Assembly: GCF_014656195.1 (NCBI RefSeq) | Contig: NZ_BNBY01000027.1 | Span: 41,627 to 105,626 of the forward strand | Direction: 5' to 3' | DNA: 64,000 nucleotides | Origin: Kitasatospora xanthocidica | Lineage (GTDB): Bacteria; Actinomycetota; Actinomycetes; Streptomycetales; Streptomycetaceae | Shown: positions 16,494-24,421 of the stretch, piece by piece | Layout of the letters: each line of letters begins with the position of its first letter | Position numbering within the stretch: position 1 is the first letter of the stretch | Made by a program: the position numbers and the translations under genes | Notes under the pieces: model-generated | Told to the model about the DNA's origin: nothing | The model's input: only the letters and a program-made list of their open reading frames with translations | Databases searched by the model: none

Positions 16494-17084
16494 GTGCAGC
16501 TCGTCGTCGGCAAGATCGGCCGTGCCCACGGCATCAGGGGGGACGTCAGTGTCGAGGTCCGCACCGACGAGCCGGAGCTCCGGCTCGGCCCGGGTGCCGT
16601 CCTGCTCACCGACCCCGGATCGGCCGGGCCGCTGACCGTCGAGTCCGGCCGGGTGCACAGCGGCCGGCTGCTGCTGCGCTTCGCGGGCGTCAAGGACCGC
16701 AACGCGGCCGAGGCCCTCCGGGGCACCCTGCTGATCGCCGAGGTCGACCCGGAGGAGCGCCCCGACGACCCGGAGGAGTACTACGACCACCAGCTGATCG
16801 GCCTGGACGTGGTGCTGCTCGACGGCACCCTGGTCGGTGAACTCACCGAGGTCCTCCACCTGCCGTACCAGGACCTGCTCACGGTGGAGAAGCCCGACGG
16901 GACGGAGGTGCTCGTGCCCTTCGTCACCCAGATCGTGCCGACCATCGACCTGGAGAACCAGCGCGCGGTGATCACCCCGCCGCCCGGGCTGATCGACCCG
17001 GAGCAGGCCGACGTCGCCGGCACGTCCGCGGCCGAAGGAGCCGAGGGCGCGGAGGGTGCCGAGGGCCCGGAGGAGTCGGAGTGA
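16494..17084 (+). CDS. rimM: Ribosome maturation factor RimM
   Basis: The 196-residue protein has the RimM N-terminal domain (VVGKIGRAHGIRGDVSVEV) and the PRC barrel (YYDHQLIGLDVVLLDGTLVG ... LVPFVTQIVPTID). It assists 30S head assembly by binding ribosomal protein S19. The start is GTG 16494 after CAGGAGAACG. The last ~25 residues are a GAE repeat (AAEGAEGAEGAEGPEESE), encoded by short direct repeats. The stop overlaps the trmD start by four bases. Confidence 0.95.
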   Translation: MQLVVGKIGRAHGIRGDVSVEVRTDEPELRLGPGAVLLTDPGSAGPLTVESGRVHSGRLLLRFAGVKDRNAAEALRGTLLIAEVDPEERPDDPEEYYDHQLIGLDVVLLDGTLVGELTEVLHLPYQDLLTVEKPDGTEVLVPFVTQIVPTIDLENQRAVITPPPGLIDPEQADVAGTSAAEGAEGAEGAEGPEESE

Positions 17085-18010
17085 CCGTCGAGGGGAACGG
17101 CGGCGTGCAGGGCGACGAGACGCAGGCCGGTGAGGTGCAGGCGGGTGACGCGCAGGCGGGTGGCGTGCAGGCCGGTGGGGTGCAGAGCGGCATGCGGATC
17201 GACGTCGTCTCGATCTTCCCGGAGTACCTGGAGCCGCTGAACATCTCGCTGGTCGGCAAGGCCCGGGCGCGCGGCCAGCTGGACGTGCACGTCCACGACC
17301 TGCGCGAGTGGACCCACGACGTGCACCGCACGGTGGACGACAGCCCGTACGGCGGCGGCCCCGGCATGGTGATGAAGCCGGAGCCGTGGGGCGAGGCGCT
17401 GGACGCGGTGGTCGCCGGCGGGCCCGAGGGTGAACTGCCCACGCTGGTCGTGCCGACCCCGAGCGGGCGCCCGTTCACCCAGGAGCTCGCCCAGGAGCTG
17501 GCCGGCCGCCCCTGGCTGGCCTTCACCCCCGCGCGGTACGAGGGCATCGACCGCCGGGTGATCGAGGAAGCGGCCACCCGGATGCCGGTGGTCGAGGCCT
17601 CGATCGGCGACTACGTGCTGGCCGGCGGCGAGGTCGCGGTGCTGGTGATGGTCGAGGCGATCGCCCGGCTGCTGCCCGGGGTGCTCGGCAACGCCGAGTC
17701 CCACCGCGACGACTCCTTCGCGCCCGGCGCGATGGCCGACCTGCTGGAGGGCCCGGTGTACACCAAGCCCGCCGAGTGGCGCGGCCGGACCGTGCCGGAC
17801 GTGCTGCTCAGCGGCAACCACGGCCGGATCGCCCGCTGGCGGCGCGAGCAGGCCTTCGCCCGCACCCTGTCCAACCGGCCCGACCTGGTCGAGCGCTGGC
17901 AGTACGGCTCCTTCGACAAGAAGGACCGGGAGGCGCTCAGCATCCTCGGTCTCGCCTGGGACGAGCGGCTCGGCCGATTTCGGTCCGCGGCCGGTGATGT
18001 GGAAGAATAG
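17081..18010 (+). CDS. trmD: tRNA (guanine37-N1)-methyltransferase TrmD with repeat-built N-terminus
   Basis: TrmD methylates G37 next to the anticodon to prevent frameshifting. The SPOUT knot signatures are present: MRIDVVSIFPEYLEPL, DDSPYGGGPGMVMKPEP, ARYEGIDRRVIE and SIGDYVLAGGEVAVLVMVEA. The usual start is MRIDVV at ATG 17192 (272 residues). However, GTG 17081 has GGAGGAG 6 bases upstream and overlaps the rimM stop (GTGA), which favours a 309-residue form with a 37-residue lead built of QAG-x-V/A repeats from a 15-bp DNA repeat. The second start cannot be excluded and both products may form. Confidence 0.93.
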   Translation: MTVEGNGGVQGDETQAGEVQAGDAQAGGVQAGGVQSGMRIDVVSIFPEYLEPLNISLVGKARARGQLDVHVHDLREWTHDVHRTVDDSPYGGGPGMVMKPEPWGEALDAVVAGGPEGELPTLVVPTPSGRPFTQELAQELAGRPWLAFTPARYEGIDRRVIEEAATRMPVVEASIGDYVLAGGEVAVLVMVEAIARLLPGVLGNAESHRDDSFAPGAMADLLEGPVYTKPAEWRGRTVPDVLLSGNHGRIARWRREQAFARTLSNRPDLVERWQYGSFDKKDREALSILGLAWDERLGRFRSAAGDVEE

Positions 18011-18164
18011 GCCGCTGCTGTCTGTCGCTGGTCCCCTCCCGTAGGGGGCACGTGGACCGGCGCCCTCGCCACGGGGGGATCGTCGTCAGCCGATGCGGCC
18101 CGCAGCAAACCCCATTGTGACGACTTTCCGTGGGCGGCCCGTGGCGCCTGCGATGGAGAGCACC

Positions 18165-18515
18165 ATGAGCAACAAGCTCGCTGCTGTCGACGCGGCCTCG
18201 CTGCGTAGCGACATCCCGGCCTTCCGCGCCGGTGACACCCTGAAGGTTCACGTCCGGGTCATCGAGGGCAACCGCTCCCGTGTCCAGGTCTTCCAGGGCG
18301 TCGTCATCCGCCGCCACGGCGCCGGCATCGGTGAGACCTTCACCGTTCGCAAGGTCAGCTTCAACGTCGGCGTGGAGCGCACCTTCCCGGTGCACACCCC
18401 GGTCGTCGAGAAGATCGAGGTCGTGACCCGCGGTGCGGTTCGCCGCGCCAAGCTGTACTACCTGCGTGACCTCCGCGGCAAGGCCGCGAAGATCAAGGAG
18501 AAGCGCGACCGCTGA
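18165..18515 (+). CDS. rplS: 50S ribosomal protein L19 (bL19)
   Basis: This 116-residue protein of normal length starts MSNKLAAVDAASLRSDIPAF and contains the L19 core GDTLKVHVRVIEGNRSRVQV and RRGAKLYYLRDL-like end (here RRAKLYYLRDLRGKAAKIKE). It sits at the 30S-50S interface. ATG 18165 follows GGAGAG at 18155-18160; the frame is open to 18093, but the upstream part is not L19-like. A 154-nt gap separates it from trmD, so it may have its own promoter or an mRNA leader. Confidence 0.97.
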   Translation: MSNKLAAVDAASLRSDIPAFRAGDTLKVHVRVIEGNRSRVQVFQGVVIRRHGAGIGETFTVRKVSFNVGVERTFPVHTPVVEKIEVVTRGAVRRAKLYYLRDLRGKAAKIKEKRDR

Positions 18516-18523
18516 TCCACCGA

Positions 18524-18542
18524 CCCCCGGCCTCGCCGGGGG
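18524..18542 (+). terminator. Terminator after rplS
   Basis: CCCCCGGC (18524-18531) and GCCGGGGG (18535-18542) form an 8-bp stem with a CTC loop, directly after the rplS stop and 50 bp before sipW. No T-run follows. Confidence 0.6.
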
Positions 18543-18592
18543 ACCGGAGTTCTTCGGGGGGCCGAACGGCCGCACGGTAAGCTCACCCCCCG

Positions 18593-19576
18593 ATGAGCAC
18601 GCACGAACCACCCGCGGACCGCGACGGCAGTCCCGCACCGACCGGTGCGGACTCGCTGTCGCGGTCCGCGGTCGTTTCCGGAGTGGGTTCCGGGGTCGCT
18701 TCCGGTGCCGCCGCCGAGAGCCCGGAGCGGGGCCGTGAGCGGGCTGGCGATCGGGACAGTGAGCCGGCCGGCGACCGGACCGGCGACCGGACCGGCGACC
18801 GGGCCGGTGATTCCGTTGGTGATCCGGTTGCGGATCCGGTCGGCGATCCGGACGAGGCCGAGGGCCCGGAGCAGGAGGACCAGAAGTCCGGCCGGCCCGG
18901 CCACTCGCGCTCGCGTGACCTCCTGCTGTTGGTGGGGATCTGCCTGGCGGCCCTGCTCCTGGTGAACGCCTTCGTCGCGCGCCCGTTCTCGGTGCCCTCC
19001 GGGTCGATGGAGGACACCCTGCGTCCGGGCGACCGGCTGATCGCGAACCAGTTGGCGTACGCCTTCGGCGGCCACCCCCAGCGGGGCGACATCGTGGTCT
19101 TCGACGGGACGGGCTCCTTCCTGCGGGAGTCGGCGAAGCCGACCGGCTTCTGGGACGGCGCTCGGTCGCTCGCCCGGGACCTCGGGCTGGCCCCGGCCGG
19201 GGACACCCTCTACGTCAAGCGCGTGATCGGGGTCGGCGGGGACCGGGTGACCAGCACCGGCCCGGGGGCGCCGATCACGGTCAACGGCGTGCCGGTGGAC
19301 GAGACGTCCTACCTCTCCCCGGGGGACGACCCGTCGAGCGTCGCCTTCGACGTGGTGGTGCCGACCGGTGAGCTGTGGGTGATGGGGGACCACCGCAGCG
19401 CCTCCAGGGACTCCCGCGACCACCTCGGCGAGCCGGGTGGCGGCTTCGTGCCCGAGGAGAAGGTGATCGGCCGGGCGGACTGGGTGGTCTACCCGTTCTC
19501 GCGCTGGACCGGTCTGGACCGGCCGGCGGCCTTCGCCGTGACTGCGGGGACGGGTGGTCATGGGGACCAGAGGTAG
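18593..19576 (+). CDS. sipW: Type I signal peptidase SipW
   Basis: The 327-residue S26 peptidase cleaves signal peptides from exported proteins on the outer face of the membrane. After a ~100-residue cytoplasmic Gly/Asp/Arg-rich lead with GDRT-type repeats there is one membrane anchor (LLLLVGICLAALLLVNAFVA), then box B with the catalytic serine (VPSGSMEDTLRPGDRL, about residue 138), the catalytic lysine in YVKRVIGVGGD (about 210) and box E VMGDHRSASRDSR. No C-terminal anchor is seen. It is first of four adjacent signal peptidases, matching the sipW-X-Y-Z order described for S. lividans; the sipX start lies inside its 3' end. Confidence 0.92.
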   Translation: MSTHEPPADRDGSPAPTGADSLSRSAVVSGVGSGVASGAAAESPERGRERAGDRDSEPAGDRTGDRTGDRAGDSVGDPVADPVGDPDEAEGPEQEDQKSGRPGHSRSRDLLLLVGICLAALLLVNAFVARPFSVPSGSMEDTLRPGDRLIANQLAYAFGGHPQRGDIVVFDGTGSFLRESAKPTGFWDGARSLARDLGLAPAGDTLYVKRVIGVGGDRVTSTGPGAPITVNGVPVDETSYLSPGDDPSSVAFDVVVPTGELWVMGDHRSASRDSRDHLGEPGGGFVPEEKVIGRADWVVYPFSRWTGLDRPAAFAVTAGTGGHGDQR

Positions 19577-20588
19577 AGGGCGGCTCGCCGACCGCCCGTC
19601 CCGCGAGCCGGCCCGCCCGCGGGCGGGTGGCACGGGGTCGGGTAGCACTGGCGAGGGTGGCACGGGCGCGAGTGGCGCCGATCGCGGCACGGAGGGCGCC
19701 GGCCCCGGGGCGGAGGGCACCGGTCCCGCCGCGGTCCCGCCCGTGCGCGGCCGGGCCGATCGTCGTCGCAGCGCCCGACGGGCGGCCCGTCGGCGCAAGC
19801 GGTCGCTGGTGCGCGAAGTGCCGCTGATCATCCTGGTCGCCCTGTTGGTGGCGCTGGTGATGAAGACCTTCCTGATCCAGGTGTTCGTGATCCCCTCGGG
19901 CTCGATGGAGCAGACCATCCGGATCGGCGACCGGGTGCTGGTGGACAAGTTGACCCCCTGGTTCGGCAGCGAGCCGCAGCGCGGCGACGTGGTGGTGTTC
20001 AAGGACCCGGGCGGCTGGCTGGAGAGCGACCGCAAGCGCTCCGACGACGGCCCGGTGCTGGGCGGGGCCAAGCACGTGCTGACCTTCGTCGGGCTGCTGC
20101 CGTCCGACAACGAGCAGGACCTGATCAAGCGGGTGATCGGCGTCGGCGGGGACACCGTCGAGTGCTGCGACGCTCAGGGGCGGCTCAGCGTCAACGGCCA
20201 CCCGGTGGACGAGACCTACCTCGCGCCCGGCAACCCGCCGTCCCGGCAGCCCTTCAAGGTGAAGGTGCCGAAAGGCCGGCTGTGGGTCATGGGCGACCAC
20301 CGGGACGTCTCCGCCGACTCCCGCTTCCACATGGGCAATCCGGGCCAGGGCACGATTCCGCTGAGCGGCGTGGTCGGTCGCGCGTTCGTCATCGCCTGGC
20401 CGCTGGACCGCTTCCATCAACTCGATGTGCCGGGTTCACTCTCCTCTCTCGCCCCGGCTCCGCAGGCCGGTGGAACTGCCGCGGAATCCGTGGGCGTTGG
20501 GCCGGTTCCGATGGAACCCCCGCTCGTTATGGGTGTGTTGGGCATCCTTCCGCTTGTCGTACGCCGGCCGGGGCGGCCTCCGGAGTGA
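19560..20588 (+). CDS. sipX: Type I signal peptidase SipX
   Basis: About 342 residues from ATG 19560 (GTG 19554 is two codons further up), overlapping sipW by 17 bases. The order is: a basic Arg/Gly-rich cytoplasmic lead, a membrane anchor (VPLIILVALLVALVMKTFLI), the serine box IPSGSMEQTIRIGDRVLVDK, the lysine box LIKRVIGVGGDTVECCDAQG and box E VMGDHRDVSADSRFH. A second hydrophobic stretch near the C-terminus (MGVLGILPLVV) suggests a second anchor, a feature known for some Streptomyces Sip proteins. Two adjacent cysteines follow the lysine box. Function as for SipW, with partly different substrates expected. Confidence 0.92.
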   Translation: MGTRGRGRLADRPSREPARPRAGGTGSGSTGEGGTGASGADRGTEGAGPGAEGTGPAAVPPVRGRADRRRSARRAARRRKRSLVREVPLIILVALLVALVMKTFLIQVFVIPSGSMEQTIRIGDRVLVDKLTPWFGSEPQRGDVVVFKDPGGWLESDRKRSDDGPVLGGAKHVLTFVGLLPSDNEQDLIKRVIGVGGDTVECCDAQGRLSVNGHPVDETYLAPGNPPSRQPFKVKVPKGRLWVMGDHRDVSADSRFHMGNPGQGTIPLSGVVGRAFVIAWPLDRFHQLDVPGSLSSLAPAPQAGGTAAESVGVGPVPMEPPLVMGVLGILPLVVRRPGRPPE

Positions 20589-20669
20589 GCCTCGCAGGCC
20601 GCTGACCGGCCGGGCCTCGCGTGTGGGACCGCGAGCCGGATGCCCTGGAGTGATAGAGAAGTGCAGGTG

Positions 20670-20691
20670 CGGCCGGGAGTGGTCCCGGCCG
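20670..20691 (+). other. Hairpin upstream of sipY
   Basis: CGGCCGGGA (20670-20678) and TCCCGGCCG (20683-20691) form a perfect 9-bp stem with loop GTGG, in the 240-bp gap between sipX and sipY. It could attenuate or stabilise the operon mRNA. No gene is supported in the gap. Confidence 0.55.
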
Positions 20692-20830
20692 TGCGCCGAG
20701 GCTGTGCTGGTGTCAGGGGAGCCCGCGGTGGGCAACCCTGATGCGTTCATGGTCGTGGCGAGCGTGGTGCCCGCTGTGCGGCACTCTGAGCGCGGGCGCG
20801 CGGGCGTCCGCACAGCAGGGAGGAGACGTT

Positions 20831-21835
20831 GTGGGGGATTTGGTGATCGGCGCCCGCTCGGGCGCCGGAGAGCCCGAGGGCCCAGGCCGTCGGGCGGCCC
20901 GGTCCGCCGAGCCGTCGGCGCCCTCGGCCGCGGTCGACGACGCCGCGGCCCAGACCGCCGACGAGCAGGGCACCGGGGCCGAGGACTCGCCGGAACCCTC
21001 GCACCCGGAGACCGGGCCGGCGGACGGGTCGGAGTCGGATGGGCCGGCCAAGCCGCGCAAGCAGCGCTCCTTCTGGAAGGAGCTGCCGATCCTGATCGGC
21101 ATCGCGCTGATCCTCGCGCTCGTGATCAAGACCTTCTTCGTCCAGGCGTTCTCCATTCCGTCGGAGTCGATGCAGAACACGTTGCAGGTCGGCGACCGCG
21201 TCCTGGTGGACAAGCTGACCCCGTGGTTCGGGGCCGAGCCCGAGCGCGGCGAGGTCGTGGTGTTCCACGACCCGGGCGGCTGGCTGAACGACGAGCCGAC
21301 CCCGCAGAGCAGCAACTCCTTCGTCCGTGGTGTGCAGGACGTGCTCAGCTTCGTCGGCCTGATGCCCTCCGCGAACGAGAAGGACCTGATCAAGCGGGTC
21401 ATCGCGGTCGGCGGGGACACCGTCGAGTGCGAGGGCGAGGGACCGGTGAAGGTCAACGGCGTCGCGCTCAACGAGCCGTACGTCTACCAGGGCAACACCC
21501 CCTGCGGTGACCACCCCTTCGCGCCGGTCAAGGTGCCCGAGGGCCGGATCTGGGTGATGGGCGACCACCGCGCCAACTCGCTGGACTCCCGCTTCCACAT
21601 GGACCAGCCGGGCGGTGGCACCGTTCCGGTGGACAACGTGATCGGGCGCGCCTTCGTGGTGGCCTGGCCGATCGACCACTGGTCGACGCTGCCGGTGCCG
21701 GGCACCTTCGACCAGAAGGGGCTGGCGGCGGCCGCGCCGATGGCGCCCCCCGTGGCCGGTGCGGTGGGGGCCGTCGCGCTGCTCCCGCTGGTGCGTCGGG
21801 TGCGGGGCCGGAAGGAGCGCCGGCAGGAGTCCTGA
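20831..21835 (+). CDS. sipY: Type I signal peptidase SipY
   Basis: The 334-residue enzyme starts at GTG 20831, five bases after AGGAG; the frame extends upstream to 20741 without a ribosome site. A ~75-residue acidic Ala/Glu/Pro lead precedes the membrane anchor (ELPILIGIALILALVIKTFF). Then come the serine box IPSESMQNTLQVGDRVLVDK, the lysine box LIKRVIAVGGDTVECEGEGP and VMGDHRANSLDSRFH. The C-terminus has a hydrophobic segment (VAGAVGAVALLPLV) followed by a basic tail, suggesting a second anchor. Close relation to SipX over the catalytic part points to tandem duplication. Confidence 0.93.
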   Translation: MGDLVIGARSGAGEPEGPGRRAARSAEPSAPSAAVDDAAAQTADEQGTGAEDSPEPSHPETGPADGSESDGPAKPRKQRSFWKELPILIGIALILALVIKTFFVQAFSIPSESMQNTLQVGDRVLVDKLTPWFGAEPERGEVVVFHDPGGWLNDEPTPQSSNSFVRGVQDVLSFVGLMPSANEKDLIKRVIAVGGDTVECEGEGPVKVNGVALNEPYVYQGNTPCGDHPFAPVKVPEGRIWVMGDHRANSLDSRFHMDQPGGGTVPVDNVIGRAFVVAWPIDHWSTLPVPGTFDQKGLAAAAPMAPPVAGAVGAVALLPLVRRVRGRKERRQES

Positions 21836-21980
21836 GCTCCACCGGATCGTCCCCGACCCTTGCGCGGGCCGTGGTACCGACGAGTAATCTGCTCGGACGT
21901 GCCACGGCCCGTCGGCATTCCCGCCGGTGCCTCCGGCGTGCCAGTGGTGTTCTCCGGTCGGCCAGAGGTGGACGGTGACG

Positions 21981-22736
21981 ATGAGCAGTGTCGTGGAGCA
22001 GACGGCCGATCACCCGGTCGCGCCCGCCCGTGAGCGCCGTCGGCCCGCCGCGGTGCTGCAGGGCGTCGCGCTGGCGCTCGGGCTGGTGCTGATGATCGGC
22101 GGGTTCGCCCTCATCGCGATCGACTACCGGCCGTACAACATCCCCACCCCCTCGATGCACCCGACGCTGCAGGCCGGGGACACCGTGCTCGCCCGCAAGA
22201 CCGACGGCGCGGCCGTCGGCCGGGGCGACGTCGTGGTCTTCCGGGACCAGGCCTGGGGCGGCGAGCTCATGGTCAAGCGCGTGGTCGCGGTCGGCGGGGA
22301 CACCGTCGCCACCAGCGGGGACAACCGTCGGCTGACGGTCAACGGACAGCCGGTCGACGAGCCCTACCTGGCGACGCAGGGCCGCCAGGGCGAGTCGTTC
22401 AGCGTGACGGTGCCGCAGGGCCGGCTGTTCCTGCTCGGCGACAACCGGGTCGGCTCGCTCGACTCCCGCACCCACCTGGAGGTCGACGGCGGGACCGTCC
22501 CGGCCGACGCCGTCGAGGCCAGGGTCGAGGCCACCCTGAAGCCCTTCGGCCGGACGGGCCTGCTCGACCGGAGCACGGCCTTCGACGCCTTCACGGGGCC
22601 GAGGGCGTCGCAGCCGGGCCCGCTGGAACCCGCCGCCTACGCCACCGTCGCCGGTGCCGCCCTGATCCTGCTGACCTCGGCGGTCGGCGGGGTGGCGGGC
22701 CTGGCCCGCCGACTGCGCCGGGGGCGCAGCTCCTGA
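21981..22736 (+). CDS. sipZ: Type I signal peptidase SipZ
   Basis: The 251-residue enzyme starts at ATG 21981 with AGAGGTGG 9 bases upstream. It has an N-terminal anchor (VALALGLVLMIGGFALIAI), the serine box IPTPSMHPTLQAGDTVLARK, the lysine box LMVKRVVAVGGDTV and box E LLGDNRVGSLDSRTH. A C-terminal membrane segment (ATVAGAALILLTSAVGGVAG) ends in an Arg-rich tail. It is the most divergent of the four. In S. lividans sipZ is reported to head its own operon with unrelated genes; the Nudix and DUF2469 genes downstream agree. Confidence 0.92.
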   Translation: MSSVVEQTADHPVAPARERRRPAAVLQGVALALGLVLMIGGFALIAIDYRPYNIPTPSMHPTLQAGDTVLARKTDGAAVGRGDVVVFRDQAWGGELMVKRVVAVGGDTVATSGDNRRLTVNGQPVDEPYLATQGRQGESFSVTVPQGRLFLLGDNRVGSLDSRTHLEVDGGTVPADAVEARVEATLKPFGRTGLLDRSTAFDAFTGPRASQPGPLEPAAYATVAGAALILLTSAVGGVAGLARRLRRGRSS

Positions 22737-22848
22737 ACGGGGCCGTCGCGGCGCGGGCCGCTCTGCCGAACATCGCCCCGGACGGCCGCGCCGGGTGGCA
22801 GGATCGGTAGCACCACCGATGCGGACGGAAGGAGCGTGGAGCGCTGCC

Positions 22849-23322
22849 ATGACAGCACAGCGTCGCCGGGCGGCGCGGATCCTGCTGCTGGACGGGCTGG
22901 ACCGCATCCTCCTCTTCCTGGGCGCCGACCCGGCAGTCCCCGGGGAGACGTGGTGGTTCACGCCCGGTGGCGGCTTGGAAGCGGGGGAGGACGTGCGCGA
23001 GGCCGCCGAGCGGGAGCTCGCGGAGGAGACCGGCTTGCGAGGTGTGGACCTGGGGCCCTTGGTGGCGTACGGCACGGTGTCGTTCTCCTTTCGGGGACAG
23101 CGCTACGAGCAGGAGCAGTGGTTCCACCTGGCCCGGACCACGGACACGGGGCTGGACCACTCGGGAATGGGCGCGGACGAGCACGCCCAGCTGCTGGCGG
23201 TGCGCTGGTGGACGGTCGAGGAACTGAGGGGGACCGCCGAGACGGTCTATCCGGCCGGCCTGGCGGAATTCCTGGAACGGCTGCTGGTCGAGGGCCCGCC
23301 GGTGGAACCGGTACGGCTCTGA
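22849..23322 (+). CDS. Nudix hydrolase
   Basis: The 157-residue protein carries a complete Nudix box, GGLEAGEDVREAAERELAEE followed by TGL, fitting Gx5Ex7REUxEExGU. Such enzymes hydrolyse nucleoside diphosphates linked to another group, often oxidised or signalling nucleotides; the substrate is not readable here. ATG 22849 has GGAG about 8 bases upstream; longer frames to 22795 are open but lack Nudix similarity. It lies between sipZ and the DUF2469 gene, probably co-transcribed with sipZ (113-bp gap). Confidence 0.87.
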   Translation: MTAQRRRAARILLLDGLDRILLFLGADPAVPGETWWFTPGGGLEAGEDVREAAERELAEETGLRGVDLGPLVAYGTVSFSFRGQRYEQEQWFHLARTTDTGLDHSGMGADEHAQLLAVRWWTVEELRGTAETVYPAGLAEFLERLLVEGPPVEPVRL

Positions 23323-23376
23323 CCGTGGGTGCGGTGGTCCACAATGGGTGGACGTGACAATTGAGGGGACGCCTGG

Positions 23377-23703
23377 ATGAGTGCCGAAGATCTCGAGAAG
23401 TACGAGACCGAGATGGAGCTCAAGCTCTACCGGGAGTACCGGGACGTCGTCGGCCTGTTCAAGTACGTGATCGAGACCGAGCGACGGTTCTACCTCACCA
23501 ATGACTACGAGCTGCAGGTGCACTCGGTCCAGGGCGAGGTGTTCTTCGAGGTGTCGATGGCGGATGCGTGGGTCTGGGACATGTACCGGCCGGCCCGGTT
23601 CGTCCGCAAGGTCCGGGTGCTGACCTTCAAGGACGTGAACATCGAGGAACTCGCGAAGAGCGATCTGGAGCTGCCCTCGGACGAGTCCGGCTTCGGGAAC
23701 TGA
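23377..23703 (+). CDS. DUF2469 family protein
   Basis: This 108-residue acidic protein begins MSAEDLEKYETEMELKLYRE and is the conserved actinobacterial DUF2469, of unknown function. It contains many aromatic residues (FKYVIETERRFYLTNDYELQ, ADAWVWDMYRPARF). It has GAGGGGAC before the ATG. In mycobacteria the same gene sits between rnhB and yraN; here rnhB is absent from the locus. A perfect dyad GTCCAC-n5-GTGGAC (23337-23353) lies 24 bp before the start. Confidence 0.93.
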   Translation: MSAEDLEKYETEMELKLYREYRDVVGLFKYVIETERRFYLTNDYELQVHSVQGEVFFEVSMADAWVWDMYRPARFVRKVRVLTFKDVNIEELAKSDLELPSDESGFGN

Positions 23704-23758
23704 CGTTGGACGACTCCGTACCGCGTTGTCCAGCCGAATATCGCGGGAGCGGGGTCTC

Positions 23759-23774
23759 TCACCCCTGCGGGTGA
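23759..23774. promoter_or_regulatory. TCACCC-n4-GGGTGA inverted repeat
   Basis: A perfect 6+6 inverted repeat in the 168-bp gap between the DUF2469 gene and yraN. It could be an operator or a weak terminator stem. Confidence 0.35.
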
Positions 23775-23797
23775 CAGAAGTTCTCCGCAGATCCGAG

Positions 23798-23806
23798 TTA
23801 TCCACA
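23798..23806 (+). promoter_or_regulatory. Isolated DnaA-box sequence TTATCCACA
   Basis: An exact match to the general bacterial DnaA box lies 66 bp before yraN. Streptomyces boxes prefer TTGTCCACA, so this is a near-consensus site. No oriC-like cluster is nearby. Confidence 0.45.
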
Positions 23807-23871
23807 GGCGAAGGGAATTTCCGGGCCGCGACGTGCGCGGTGGGGCAGCCTCCTCGGCGGAGGTGGTCACC

Positions 23872-24420
23872 ATGCAGCACACCGTCGTGCAGGACCAGGC
23901 CGTACCGAACGCGGCCGCGCCGGCCGGTGCAGTGCCGGCCGTGGCAGTACCGGACACGGCCGCACCCGGGAAGAAGCCACGGGCGGTCCCGGACCGCAAC
24001 ACCAGGACCGGGCTCGGCCGCTACGGGGAGCGGGTCGCCGCCCGCCGCCTGACGGAGGCCGGGCTCCGCATCCTGGACCGCAACTGGCGCTGCGTCGAGG
24101 GCGAGCTGGACATCGTCGCCCTCGACGGCGACACCGTGGCGGTCTGCGAGGTGAAGACCCGCTCCGAGCGGGGCTTCCAGCAGCCTACCGAGGCCATCGA
24201 CCAGGCCAAGGCCGCCCGGCTGCAGCGCCTGGCCGAGCGCTGGATGGCCGAACGCTGGCCCGGCCACTTCGCCCGGCTGGCCGGCGCAGACGAGGACGCG
24301 GCGCCGACGGATCCGCACTGGCCCCCCGCCCCACCGGGCGGGGTGCGGATCGACCTGGTCGCCGTGGTCAACCGGGCGCGGGGTGCGGCCCTGGTCGACC
24401 ACCTGCGGGGGGTGGTCTGA
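23872..24420 (+). CDS. YraN/UPF0102 family nuclease-fold protein
   Basis: The 182-residue protein has the UPF0102 core GRYGERVAARRLTEAGLRIL, RCVEGELDIVALDGDTVAVC and EVKTR, which forms a restriction-endonuclease-like fold with the E-x-D...E-x-K residues. It has been linked to DNA processing, but a firm role is lacking. The ~45-residue N-terminal lead is Ala/Val/Pro-rich (PNAAAPAGAVPAVAVPDT). ATG 23872 has GGAGG 8 bases upstream. The stop is one base from the YifB start, and the conserved yraN-yifB-dprA order supports a link to DNA uptake or recombination. Confidence 0.9.
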   Translation: MQHTVVQDQAVPNAAAPAGAVPAVAVPDTAAPGKKPRAVPDRNTRTGLGRYGERVAARRLTEAGLRILDRNWRCVEGELDIVALDGDTVAVCEVKTRSERGFQQPTEAIDQAKAARLQRLAERWMAERWPGHFARLAGADEDAAPTDPHWPPAPPGGVRIDLVAVVNRARGAALVDHLRGVV

Positions 24421-24421
24421 G

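Noticed and set aside
23377..23871. rnhB expected next to the DUF2469 gene
   Set aside because: No RNase HII motifs are present in any frame; the gene is not at this locus.
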